From: Pelodera strongyloides | Taxonomy: Eukaryota > Nematoda > Chromadorea > Rhabditida > Rhabditidae | DNA: 64,000 nt | Assembly: GCA_036852015.1 (NCBI GenBank) | Contig: JAANDG010000007.1 | Coordinates: 682,001 to 746,000 of the forward strand | Direction: 5' to 3' | Shown: piece after piece, positions 1 to 13,200 of the stretch | How positions within the stretch are numbered: the first letter of the stretch is position 1 | How the letters are laid out: each line of letters opens with the position of its first letter | The notes under the pieces: generated by a model | Seen by the model: the letters and a program-made list of their open reading frames with translations, nothing else | Database searches by the model: none | What the model was told of the DNA's origin: nothing | Made by a program: the position numbers and the translations under genes

Positions 1-329
1 TCCGAGGTTGATCAGCAGGCCGAACTCGTCCTCATACTCCTTGAACTGACGGTTCAGCGAGTCCATGTAAATACGGATCACTTGGATCAGTATTTGTTTC
101 CTGAATGAGTTTAGGGTTAAAGTTGCAACGTGACGTATAACACTTATAAACCTACGTCTACAATATCAGTTTACCCTGTATACTGAACATACTGAGCTTC
201 ACAACACAAAGTGATGGGTCATATGCATACTGGCACTCTATTATGTTCCGTATACACATGCTAGGCAAGTGTTGTCTAAGAGGCGAGTTTCTCTCTCTCG
301 CTCTCTCTCTCTCTCTTCGCGCTCTCTCT

Positions 330-376
<47 letters not shown>

Positions 377-3300
377 GTACCGCACTTCTAAGCTACAACA
401 ATAGGAGCCTTCAAGCAATACATTACGAAATTGTTACCGTTGTTTGATGCGGTTCTGAAGCCGTTCCTTGAGTGCATCAACATGAACTCGTTGTGTCCCT
501 TCGGCTGGGCATCCGTCCAATTCTTCCATAAGTCGGCCGTCACGGGTATCGTCTTCTGTAATACATAACTTGTTTGTCTTAAAGTTTATTTCAGCAAATA
601 AGCAAAATTGGAAACAAAGAAAAATGGACGTACACTTTTTGAACAGCAATACACACTGTAAGATTCATCTAGAGATATCACTGATCATATACACTCAGCC
701 GTGTAACCTTTTGTGAGGACGGAAAACACAAAATCATCTGTCGTTCATAAGCTTTCATAATATCCAACTAACCTTTAAGTTGAAGAATAGCACTTAGTGC
801 TGTGGCGGGTTGTGTGCACTGAAGGTCTGCCATAGTGGGCAGAGCCTCCTGGAGACTGTCCTCGATCAGAGTACACACAGAGGACAACTCGGGTTCCGCC
901 ATCTGAACGGGAAAAGATTGGCGTGAACATACACTCATCCTAACTGGGAACAGCTACCGTAAACTTGAATTGAATTTATACTCATTCCTAACTGAGAACC
1001 AACTACCGTGAGCTGCCTAGGCATTACCATGGGTGACTGCAATTCTAACCACCCGGATAGAGTACAGTTCTCTACTGATTATGGGTCTAACTCTAGTTTT
1101 ACCTTTCACTTCTATCGTACTTCAACTTCAAACGACAATAGGATCGACAAATGTAACTAATTATATGGCTTTGTATTACTTTGTAATAGAGACTAGTACG
1201 GTAAATAAGATTCCCCTTGTTTTCTAGTCTATGATGGCTGTTCAGATTCATAAAAAGATAAATGATACCTCTCCGAGGTGTCTTCGTCTGAATGTCTTGA
1301 TGATGTGCAGCGTGTTGAAGTCTGATATGGACATCTCGGCCGCACTCTGCTTTTGTGAAAGCAGTTGACCTCTGTTCTCGAGGTCTGCGCACATGTCGTT
1401 CGTCTGAAGTACGTTATCGTACTTTCTGATTATTCAAAACAATTCCATACCCTCTCTGCCTCTTTCTCTCTCTTTCTCTCTCACTCTCGCTCGATATACA
1501 TATATCTCCCCGGTCACTTTTTCTTTCTCTCCCTCTCTCTCTCTCTCTCTCTCCCTCTCTCGAACTCACAATTCGTTGAATGTCGACGCTTGAGTCGCTT
1601 GAGGTGGCGTGTTGACACAGATCAATGGTCGCATCGGCGGATCGTAGATACTCAGTGACAGCGTCCAAGAAGACGCGTCGCCTGCGCATCAGCTCCACCA
1701 GCTTTTCCATCTCGTAAATCAGCAAGTTCAGCCTGAAGTAATTAGCATACATAAATAATTAGAGCAAGTCAAACGGCTACCTAAATCCACCGTAATAAAA
1801 GTCAAAGTAAAGAGTCATGAGCTTCAGAAAATCAGCTCACTTTTCGTTGACGCGATCAAATTCAAGTTGGAAGAAGCTGCCTTGGATGGCAGCAACTTCG
1901 GAACGCAGCGTTTCTGCATCCGCGCGCCATTCCGCATCCCATCTCGACAGCAGAATCACCAACTCGCCGGTCACCGCCGAGACCTGAACGACAGAATAAT
2001 TCTTTTATTCTTCTTTTGTTTAAATACACACTTGTAAAATCCGTTTTGTACCGACGCCTGTATAAAGGCCTTCGCGGCTTTGTACTGGCTTTTGAAAAAC
2101 TGAAGTCAGTCCCTATCTAACCACCTGCTTGGATACACCATGACATGTCACATCAGAAAATAAGGAACAAGAGATAGGAATATGGCAATTGTGGGACAAA
2201 AAAAAAACAAAGATTTTACAAATGAAGCAAAAAAAAAGTGCAGCATCATAACCTAGTTTGTGTAATTTATCCCCGTAAGTAAAATAGAAGAGAACTCTAC
2301 CCCATTGCCCTGTGTCTCTGATTTCATGCTTATTTGTGTCTTTAAAATAAACCACTATTTAAAGGGACAGGCCCATCAAAATAAACCTATATTTACGATA
2401 CGTTCATAATGACTATCAAGCATTTTTATTACAATATATACAAACTAAATTTCACCATTATTCGCCCTAGACAACTTTTTTCCAATGTCTCTGATTTCAT
2501 GCTTATATATACCAACGCATATGTATACCATAAAACTGCAGATTTCAAAGCTATATATGCAAATTTTAATCGCATTATGATTTCACGATAAATTTGCATT
2601 GACTACAAGGATATTTGCGGCTTTACGGTATACATTTAAGCTGAGCGCATCGGAAAAAAGTTTTCCATGGCAAATAAATGTGAAATTTAGTTAGTATATA
2701 TTGTAATAAAAACGCTTGATAGTCACTATGGACGCATCGTAAATATAGTTTTAATTTGATGGGTCTGTCCCTTTAACTGCGCAGTTCCTACAAGTCATAT
2801 CTGGGATAAATTCCATGAATTTGAAATGGATATCTGCTGCTTGACTGCAAAATAAGATTACTCGATCCCAATTGATGAACTCAGATATACATAAAAGGTT
2901 GTCAAAGCCTTTTAGCGTGACCGTACTATGCTAACAGAGGAACAATGACATGGAAAACAGTAAATAAAACCAACACCACAAATAGAAGAAGACACCGAAA
3001 ATGATCTACCCGGTCTACTTGCAAGCATAAAGACAAAAATGACATCATAATGACTCACTTAAATTCCACCCAAAAAGATATATTTATGTTCTATAACAAT
3101 ACCTTTATATAATTATATTTTATACAGTTCGGTTTAATTACCCACGTTTATGGTTAGCATTAACCCCGAGACACACTAAAATGATTCCAAAACTCGTTAA
3201 TTTATATTTTTCTTCTATTCTATTTACGCACAATACGTATGAAAAATCCACATAATTGTCTTGTCCCGGAAAGATTTCATAAGTGCAAAGTGAAGAGTTC

Positions 3301-4232
3301 AGTTTTCATTTTAAATAAAGCAACACTGGCACACAACCTTCACCATCAATTAGAGAAAGGGTTTTGTTGATGGACGATCAATTTTGCGCGCACTTTTTAC
3401 TGTAGCGAAAAAAAGAAAGAAATAGACAAATGAGCGCAGGAAGATGAATAAAATAAATAGCCTACAATTGGTTAGATGTACATTTTTGGCACTGTCATAT
3501 GGAGGAGAAATTATATGTATTGAATAAATATAATTTTTATACAGTATACAGTTTTCATCTCATAAGAACACATGTTTACAGTTGATTATTGCACAAAATT
3601 AACATACTAAATGAATAGAATAAGAGTAAATTAGATATGGGTAATAAGGAATGACAATATTAATATTTGTTTATTATATAAATAAATACACCCTCAAGTT
3701 TTGTTTGGACAATAATTTGGGTTTGCAAAATATATTTGAAAGCAGTTCTGTCTTTTAGATTAAGGATTCAAAGAATTTGAACTAACAGTTCGTCTATGAG
3801 AAGTCTCACTTCATACTTTGGGCAAAGTAGGATTTTCCTTAGATACAGGCTCAGGGTTACGCTTAGGCTGCAGGCTTACACTTAGGCTGCAGGTTTACGC
3901 TTATACTCCTGTTTACGCTTAAGCTGCAGGCGCGAAGTTACGAGAGGAAGAGAGAGATAGAGAAAGAGGTAAAGTATATAAACACGAAGAAACGAAGACA
4001 GCGACAAAAAAATGATGAGAAACAAATATACATCATAAAATCAAGCAACTCCAACCTGTGCAAGTGTGATGAGTCTCCACGAGTCGTTTTGCTGTCGTAG
4101 GAACTTGACTGTGTCATAGAATGACTGGAGTCGTCGGAATAACTCCATTTTGTTGCGAAGAGTCCTCCGGGCCTCGTCCAACGATCGGGTCAGACGGGGG
4201 CCGAAAGAACGTGTGTCTTGTACGCCGACCTC
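1..4232 (-). CDS. anc-1: ANC-1 exons 25-31: continuation of the rod, running off the window
   Basis: Residues about 964-1285, after a 7.0 kb intron (4233-11236). Exon 25 carries LRNKMELFRRLQSFYDTVKF and LRQQNDSWRLITLAQ. Exon 26 has LVILLSRWDAEWRADAETL, exon 27 EMEKLVELMRRRRVFLDAV, exon 28 DLENRGQLLSQKQSAAEMS. Exon 29 begins MAEPELSS exactly after its acceptor, so an internal start is possible but not needed. Exon 31 is open to base 1. The donor of exon 27 at 1569 merges directly into a (GA)n tract on the sense strand. Coiled, spectrin-like helices fit the nesprin rod. Confidence 0.84.
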
Positions 4233-7200
4233 CTGCAAATATGATAATTGAGCAATCAATAAAATTAACAATCAATATGCGTATTCTGAATCAAAAATAT
4301 GGTATTCTGAATCAAAAAATATGGTAATCTGAATCCAAATTTTGTCATCATCGTCATACAAAAAATTAACACACAAACTGGGAGGTAGACGGACCAGAAG
4401 CAGACACTTTTTTTACAAATCTGAAATGCTAATGCCTCCTCAGTGACTTCTCGGGAGGTGACAGTAAAATAAAAATACAGGAGAACATAGGAAAAGTGCG
4501 CGATTAGCTGAAGACTATATTGCAGTCGAATTAGCAAAATATACTGTAGAAAAGACAGATTTTCTGCTAGGTATTAAACGGGTGAGAGACGAGTCCAGCA
4601 CAGAAACATCAGTAGAAAATAATAAACATGGCCACATTGGCTCTATTCCCTTGAAAGAAAGGTCTTTGACTGTGTTAAAGTACTTGCAGGAAAACTTACA
4701 AAATTCTAATCACAACTATGTAAATGCGTGCGCGGGAATAAGTCCTTCGAAATACTTTCTTGTCGAACTCGTGAGTTGTATCCAAAAGTCAATAGTTTCA
4801 CAAAAAATATTCTTCAACTAAAGGGCTTGTCTTCTTCAAGTATAGTAATAGTCAGTTGATATAGGACTTAATATAGAACTAAATATAGAAAAAATAGATC
4901 CTCGAATAATCAATCAATCAGGGGATGGCAGCTCTTTTTGAGCAATTGCATGCATTTAGTTGTAGGGTGGGAGGGGAGCTTCAGCTTGTCTGCTCAAATG
5001 ACTTGAGCACGAAATAGAAAGAATTTCTCAACAAGAGGGCAGCTGACTCCTGTTTGCTGGAGACTCGGGAAACTTTGGAAAATGTTGCAAGGAATATGTC
5101 CCGTCCAGAGGTTACAAACTCAAGGAAGGAGACAACAAAAAACTTGAAAATATGTGTTGTTCGAGGACTGATAGATATTAAACGTCAGAGGGAAATTCCT
5201 TCCTCTTTAACACTTGTGTCAAGTATGTAGGTGCGATTATGGATAGATAAAGATATGATCCGTACAGACACCGATGAACGGAATAAGCTAGCTTGGCACT
5301 TAGCTATTTAGGTAGTACAGAGTATACACAACACCTTTTATTATTTATTTATTTTTAATATTTTTCTGAATATTCTCAATTTTTGGGAGATAGAAATCTG
5401 TTGCAAGGAATAAGACACACGTCACGCAGTCTTCTAACAATATGTCGAGAAACGTACTTTAGCCAAGTTGGCAAGTACTGAATGAATAAGCCGGGTAATA
5501 TAGTGGTGAAGTAACGCGTAATAATTCGGCCGTGTATATCGTCCGTTAGGGTTTCGGATCCATTTCTTTCTCTGTGTCGCTCAATAATTTCGCTCTTTCG
5601 CGATTATCGTCAGGTCAATCAATACTCATGAATAATCAATAAGTGGGGGCCGAGTAGACTGAAGGCATTCTGTGGTCGAGGTTTGTGGGATCGATGAGGA
5701 GATTCGGCTTAGTTTAAGTCGTGGTTTATCTCTCAAGTCAGAGGGAAAAGTCGGAAGGCAGGAAGGCGGTTCGTGTAAAAAGAGTTTTCTCGAGGACACA
5801 TGTACATACGCAACACTTACACGCGGTGTTTACATGGATGGGAGGATAGGCGTATACTCAACGCTTAGTTTGATAGAAGAGAGGAATTTATGAAAAGTTC
5901 GAACTATTCAGATACTAGTTCTATAATATTCTTCATTTTTCACATACTAACTGGCCGCCTTAGCTACTATTCAGTTATTATTCCTCATTTCGTCACCACC
6001 ACCAAAGTCCTGCGCCGTATATTGATTTATTGATTTGGATAGAGTAAATAGAATATAGAATGACATTCTATTTACTATTTTGGATGCAAACGAAAACCAG
6101 GACGAATAAGTCAAGAAGCAAGAATGAGCAAAGAAGGTAGGTGGAAAGGTAATTTAACAATTTGGTACAAATACAAACAGTTGATGTTATTTTTTTACAA
6201 ATCAGTCCACCGCACGACAAAATAAAACATAAATATAATCTAGGGAAAAAGTTCTGTCTTAAGGGAAATGAAAATTCACACTATCTATCATAATTGATTG
6301 AGAATAACATTTTATCTAGTCTTGTATGTTTAGAGTTTAGCAAGATGACATAAGCCCCTAGTTGGAAAGTTGGAAGGACCTCACTTTGTTTCTTGACAAA
6401 TTAGAAGTAATAAAAAAAATATTTACATGCAGATATTGAATATCAAGAGCTGTAGTTAAACATAAAGCATTCGGCATTCGGAAAAGAAAAAGAAACAGAA
6501 ACACTCAGGGACGCACGCCGACGCGCACTTTTGAGTGCTACAAAACGTTAGATAAACAATTATAAATATACTGATGTGATCTCAGACAAGACGGAAAGAA
6601 TGTGATGCAAAATCGATAATCATCACAATCAATAATTGACAATTAGAAGTTGATTTAAAATTTAACATTCTTGAGATTTTCATCTGCTTTAATAGAGATC
6701 GTGCTATTTCTACAAAGAATAGATTAGGCGTAGGATCAGTAAAAACCCTATAATCAGGGTAAAACTTTGTTGGTCATTTGGGGGTTTTTGCTAAGCATAG
6801 GCACAAAAACCCCAAATGGAAATTTTTCCGGTAAGCTAAGCTAACAAATTCAAGCTCGAATATGGTATCGACAACAAGTGGATTTGGGGGCTCGGCATCC
6901 TCAAACTATAATCAGGGTATAAAACTTTGTTGGTCTAGAATGTTTCCAGACACGTAGGTCAATAAATAGCAACAAATAACCGTAAGAATGAGAAAAACAA
7001 ATAACTGAAGAATATCCGACCAACTTCGCTAACAACATCCGGACAGTTGTCGTTGGCAATAAAAACAGCACGTAATGGAGAGAAAGCGAACATTTTTTGC
7101 CGTTTTTCCCGGGGAAATTGGTATGTGTAAAAATGAAAACTGTATAAAAACACACAGAGATCTTCAGCGTCTTCTCGCCACATACCTTTTTGACAATACA

Positions 7201-10200
7201 TAATCAAATGATTGAAAAGAGAGATTGAGACTGACAGAGACAGGGAGAGATTGTGACAGGAGGAGAGAAAAAGAGAAGCGAGACAGTGGGAGAGGATGAT
7301 GGATGATAAGACATGAAAACGAGGAAATATAGAGGGTTTTTCTGAGGGTTAGGTCGATGTCCAAGGTCGGTCTTGCGCCCACCGTATACCTAGGTTAGAG
7401 TGACAGAGTGACAGACGCGCCAGGTCTGCAGACTTGCAGACTTGATACAAATCGGGTGGTTTGGCAAGCATCAGAAAATTGCAAGGGAGGGAGAGAAGGA
7501 GAGAGATGAAGACATACAGAGTGAGAGAAGGAAAGAGAAGAGCGACAGAGACTACCTGTGACAAACATAAACAAAAAGGATAAATAACAAGAAACAGAGT
7601 CACCGATGACAGACAACTGCCCCTGAAAATGCAGAGTTCATCAAACCTTGCAATTAGAGGTGTATAAATGCAAACTGTCAAAGTCAACTATAAAAAAAGG
7701 AAGGTTAAGGTTCGACCCGTCTTCGCAAGAGATCTGAACTCTGAACTGAACTCCGCGCGGGACAAGTAAAGCAAAATAAAATAAAATAAAATAAAGGGAC
7801 TTGAAGTTTTAACAATATACAAAAATGCTACTCCATTCTCTCATAAAATAAAAAATAAAAAAAAAAAAAAATGCACTATGTATGGATATCTTTGTGTAAA
7901 CCCCAACCTCCAACGTGTGAAAAACCAATCAATCATAATAATATATTTCGGCATTTCGCGCGTTTTCCAATAGGGAAAAGCCCTATAATTTGACGCACCG
8001 GTTTCTATACTTATTGCAGGTGTGGCGAGAGAAAAAAATGCTGTTTTTTTTCTACGGGCGCCAATTTATAGAGGTGGCAAGCAAGGCTTACTTAGGCTTG
8101 GTCTTAAATTTAGCTTCAGGCTTAGCATTAGGTTTAGGCCTAGGCTTATAAAATACTCACTACTGTACTTGTGAGTCGAGATGCAGAAAAAATATGTACA
8201 AATATTCATCCTTTACAAACAACTAACAACTACTAGTACAAGCAAATTTCAGAGTGAAAATATGCTAGGTTGGAGGAATGGTTGTTTTGAAATTTATCGT
8301 TTACAGTGTTCCGTTAGTTTCTTAAAAGTTCAGCTGGTTAATATCTTTAGAAATAACTTTAGGGCGTTTGCTGGGAAAATACAGAGAAAGTGTGTAAAAT
8401 CTGGCGGGAGAAAGTGGATTTTTCGAAAGTTCAAGAGAAGCGAAAGAAATAGAGAAAGCTAGAAAGGGAGGGAGGTTGGGAGGGAGTAAAAGAGGGCAGG
8501 AGAGAGAAAGAGGAAGATATATACAGAGAGAGAGAAATGGAGAGATGGAGAGATAGAGAAATGGAGAGGTGGAGAGAGAGAGAGGATGACTGCGGACTGC
8601 ATCTAAACATGTGGCTGTTGTTATAAACTTCGAGGAGGAGTCAGTATGACAAAGTAATAAAATAGGAACGTGAGCTTGAGAATTGAGTCCGGCCCAGATG
8701 CAATGCAAAAAATTGCCATAACTAATGCTACAGTAGTTTGGACAGAGTTAAACCATGAGCATAAACACTGATGGTAAACTACGCCACAGAATAAATATAC
8801 CGAAATTTATTTCTCTAGAAAGTTACGCACTCCAACCAAATCTAAATCGGTTACATTCCAGCTCATGGCGCCTCAATTTTAGTGCTGCATGGTGAACTCG
8901 ATGGATAAAAAGCAACTGATATTTTTAGGCTCTACACAAGATATATTAAATTAAAAATAACCAATAAACAAGGGCAAATTCTGTAAGCCTAGCCTAAAAG
9001 ATAAAAGAATTGCCGCCACCGATAGCAATTTATGCACAACTTCTCACGGTCTAGATATATTGAAAGCACTTTCAGCCACCTCTTTGCGCAATAAATTCAA
9101 ACGTTTAGGGGCCTTCGAGATCAGAGAAAGGTATTAGTATTGATTCAACCTTACGTTCTTCTATAAAAGTTAACATACTAAATTCTAATCATTAGCTATC
9201 GCTCGAAAAGTCTACAAAAGCGATCAAATACCGTAATTATACTGATTATAGTGATATCGATTGGGCATGCCGAACTGCCAAATTTCAAATATCAATCAAT
9301 AACCGTACATCATAGCTAAATGACTCTTCCCAGCTGATGATATCCTATCATATACTTGGTGTATCACCTCCAAGTGGGCACTCGAGTAAAGGAATAGGAA
9401 AAGAGATGTGAGCGGAGGTGGAATTCACTTAAACAAATACAGCAAGCTGAGGGGTCAGTTTCGAAAACGCTGTACAAAAAGCTCAAGAATGGATTTGTTG
9501 AGCTGTTGAATCAGCGGAGAAATTAGGATAACAGTGACCCGCCTTCAGGGACTTTTTCGATTGCCCAATTATTTATTTATTTATTCTCTTACCAGACGGC
9601 TCACGCCGCCTGAGGCGACTTACATGGAAATATGGTTGGTATAGCATGGGCATGCTTATATACAAAGCTTCAAACGTATCATAAGAAATTCACATAATAG
9701 GAAACAATTGCATATGCATACTTCTATAGCTGCGACACTCTTTTTGTGCCCGAACATGAAAATTTGCATTTCGTAACGCACATCGATATGCAAATTAGGC
9801 TACAGTTACTCTTTTATATACTGCGTTCCCTTTTGGCGAAACGCCAGGCGAAGGTAATGGCGAAACGCCTGTCCACCCGCACAGCGAAACGCCATTTTTG
9901 ACTAAACAACCAGCGTTTTGCCAGGCGCTTCGCTGTTTTTGCCGCCCTTTTCATAATAATGCGGCAAAACAATTCGACATGACAGGAATCGAACTTGCCG
10001 GCAGGCCTCTGCCAAACCTCAAACCAGCGCCTTAGACCACTCGGCCATACAGAATATATGAGTCCTCTTGAAAAAAGTTGGATAAGGCCTCCAGCTTTTT
10101 ATTCGTCTTTCCCTTTTCTCTACGCGCTATGCTCTTTTCTCTGTGCATAGTATTTAGAGTGGCGATTCGCCAGTTGCATTTACCTTCGCCAGGCGTTTCG

Positions 10201-13200
10201 CCAGTTGCATTTACTTTCGCCAGGCGATTCGCCAGTTGCATTTATTTCGCCAGGCGTTTCGCCATTAATTTTTTCATTCGCCAGGCGGATTAGGCAGCCA
10301 ATTTATTTTCGCCGGCGGATTAGGCAGACAATTTATTTTCGCTGGCGATTCGCCTAAGACGAACAGAGTAATAAGATCTTTCTATCTGTCTTACGAAATA
10401 TCTTACGAACCAAGGAAATAAGCAAATTTATTTGATTAACAATGAAAAGTCTGTCTGCAGTCTTCACTGCCGTGCTATTGTTAGGGCTTTGGCTCCCTTT
10501 TGGTCCTGATTCGAAATTATCTCATTCTCATTCAGATTTATGGTTAAAGCATACCTACTCTGGTAACTTTGCATATCCTATGTATCCTATGCAAATTTGG
10601 TGACGGAAGCTTACCGGACGGAATCATTCTGACTATCTCACTTATAAGGTGTTTCAAAAAAGCATAATAAACAACAATAAGAGCAAAACATACAATATAA
10701 CACGCAAAGAGAACCGCAACAATGAAAAAGAGAACTGCAGATTCCCAAGAATTAAAAGGTGTGAGATGCCATGCGAAGTGGACTGAGGTATAGATTTACA
10801 CGGGACGGTTGAGTCGTTGAGTCAGCAACAAAAAGGAGAATTTCATAAAAAGGAGGAGGAACGGAGAGAGAGAGGAATGAATGAAGAAAGGAAAAAAAGA
10901 CGAACAGTTGTCCAGTTCCACAACAGAAACGTGTAGGCATATGTTCCCGAATGTACCTACTACTTGCATATTATTTTGTAATTGTTATGCTTATTCATAC
11001 ATTGCAACAAAAATGGGTCTAATAAATTAATTGCGTTTTTAAAGGAAAAAGAGATTTTTCCAGAAACACTAGAAGGCAATATGTACAATAAATGTAAAAA
11101 AGAGGTAGAACAAAAGATGTACGCAGTAAGTACGGAAAAACTCGGTCACGTGGACTAGAAAACAGATGGGGTCGAACCCCGATCGTTTTGGCGGAAAACA
11201 AGAGTCCCAGCCACTCGGCCATGAAAGGACACCAACCTGTACGATCGAGTGTGCTAGAGGTGTGTCCTCCTCGCCTGCCATTCGAAGTCCGTGAAGACGC
11301 TGCTCGAGACTCGCTTCGGCGCGCTTCGCTGCATCGTCCAGAGGAAGCAGCAGTGAGGATCCAAGACCGGTCTCCTGGAAAAGTTAGATATCAAACTAAC
11401 AATAAGATGGGACCTATTGAACGTACGAAGACACGGAGCTCAGACACATATTACTGCACCCTTACTACACACGATTGTTACAAAAACTATGAACCAGGCC
11501 AGCAAGGCGTTTTAGACCCCAGCCGCACCATACCGGGACTCAGTCCAGAGCACCCGAATGGTGAGGCTCGAATACCCTGCCACCAACCATAAGCTCACGG
11601 AAAACCTCCCCCATTCTCACCTTGAACATCTGAACATCGACTCTCATCTTGTTCAATTCAGACAGCATCTCGTACGAAGCGGCCTTCTCCTCAGAGTTCA
11701 GCTCCTGGATGATGATCTCCAATCTCTTCACAATCCTCTCGTAGATCGAAAACTCACGGACCTGAAACAAAAATATGAATATTGAATATCTACCCCTTCC
11801 CTCAAAGACTCGACTATGTACGGTTTGTTATAAACCGATGAACCCAGCTACAGTAATACAGTAACACCCATCCAATGTGAAGCTTGCCATCGGTGGAATT
11901 TATGCATCTTCTCCCTTCTCCCTATCAAATAACTATGATATTTACATAATCTTGATCATGGTTAAAGCCACATTACGGCCGGTTTTTGAAACGTACCATA
12001 AATTGACTCAACCACTCATACACATCATTTAAGCGAATGAATACTACCATTGACATTCTGCATTCCTGCACTCTCACTCAAACAATGTCCGTCTGCACTC
12101 TGTGTTCTCTATCTCTTACCTTGATTCCCCAACGTTCATTGAGTGCGTGGATCCTCTTGGAATGCCATCCTTGCAGGATTCTGTCACAGTCCTCCATATC
12201 TCTGACAGAAGCTCGCATCTCTGCCTCGTCTCTCTCACGTCTGTTCACTATCTCCTCCTTTCGAGTCACTACCTCCTTCACGTACGCCTAAATCAAGCAG
12301 AAATTATGAAAACACCATAACGCTACAAAGTACAAACTATTAACAACAACCATTTATAAACTGCAATAACTATGATGAGAACTCCAAATAGCTCTTGATG
12401 CTATGCTAACCACATCCAGCTATAGACTGCAATCACTGTGACGAGAACCATGACATATTTGATAAAAAAAAATTTAGACAGCATCGCATAGGTAAGGCCA
12501 GATATACGCCTAAGCCGAAGCCTAGGCCTAAGCCTAGGTTTAGGCCTAATTTTCGTGATTCCTTACCTCGTCAAGTGGCGAAGGTGACATTGGTGTCACG
12601 GGCCGACCAATCAGCACGGACTTGGCTCGGTTGAATCTGGAAAACATTTAATGGTAAGCCAGCGCTCTGGTCTTCTACACCTCCTATCAACCCTCGAAGA
12701 CCGAGGTTTGGAGCGCACATGTTTGGTTTATAAAAAACATTGTTTAATTTTGGTGTATCTTCCTAGTACAAAGTTGTCCAAGAGGCGATATTAGAATTAG
12801 ACCACAGTAAATATAATTAATCAATAGTCACTGAATGAATACAGTACAGTAATCAATTGTAAAATTCACCTCTCCTGGTAGTAGCGCACTTCGACGACGT
12901 AAGAGAACTCCTCGGATCGGAGGGTCGAGATCAGACGTTGAATTTGATCGAAAATATCCTCGGCCTTGGCACGCACCTAATCAATATATTAATTTTTTTA
13001 CTAAAAGTTACTTCGGCATTGTCCTAGGATCCATAGGCAACATGTACATGGCATCAGAAACGTGTACGGGTTACAGAACAAAGTAACACTCACATAGGGA
13101 TCAGGTGATGAGAGCCACTCCTCCACTTGATCCAAGTATTTCTCAATCGATATCATCATCGGACGTCCGTTTCGTAGTGCGGCCGCCTTTCTTTGAAGTT

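Larger units (their letters stand above)
4233..11236. other. anc-1 intron 24 (7.0 kb): no supported gene
   Basis: Contains the tRNA-like elements and the GGCGAAACGCC arrays near its 5' end. A hairpin (TTTGGGGGTTTTTG with CAAAAACCCCAAA, 6778-6815) lies inside a direct repeat TATAATCAGGGTA at 6750 and 6908. GA-rich tracts and TTAGGC-like runs make up much of the rest. Confidence 0.6.
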
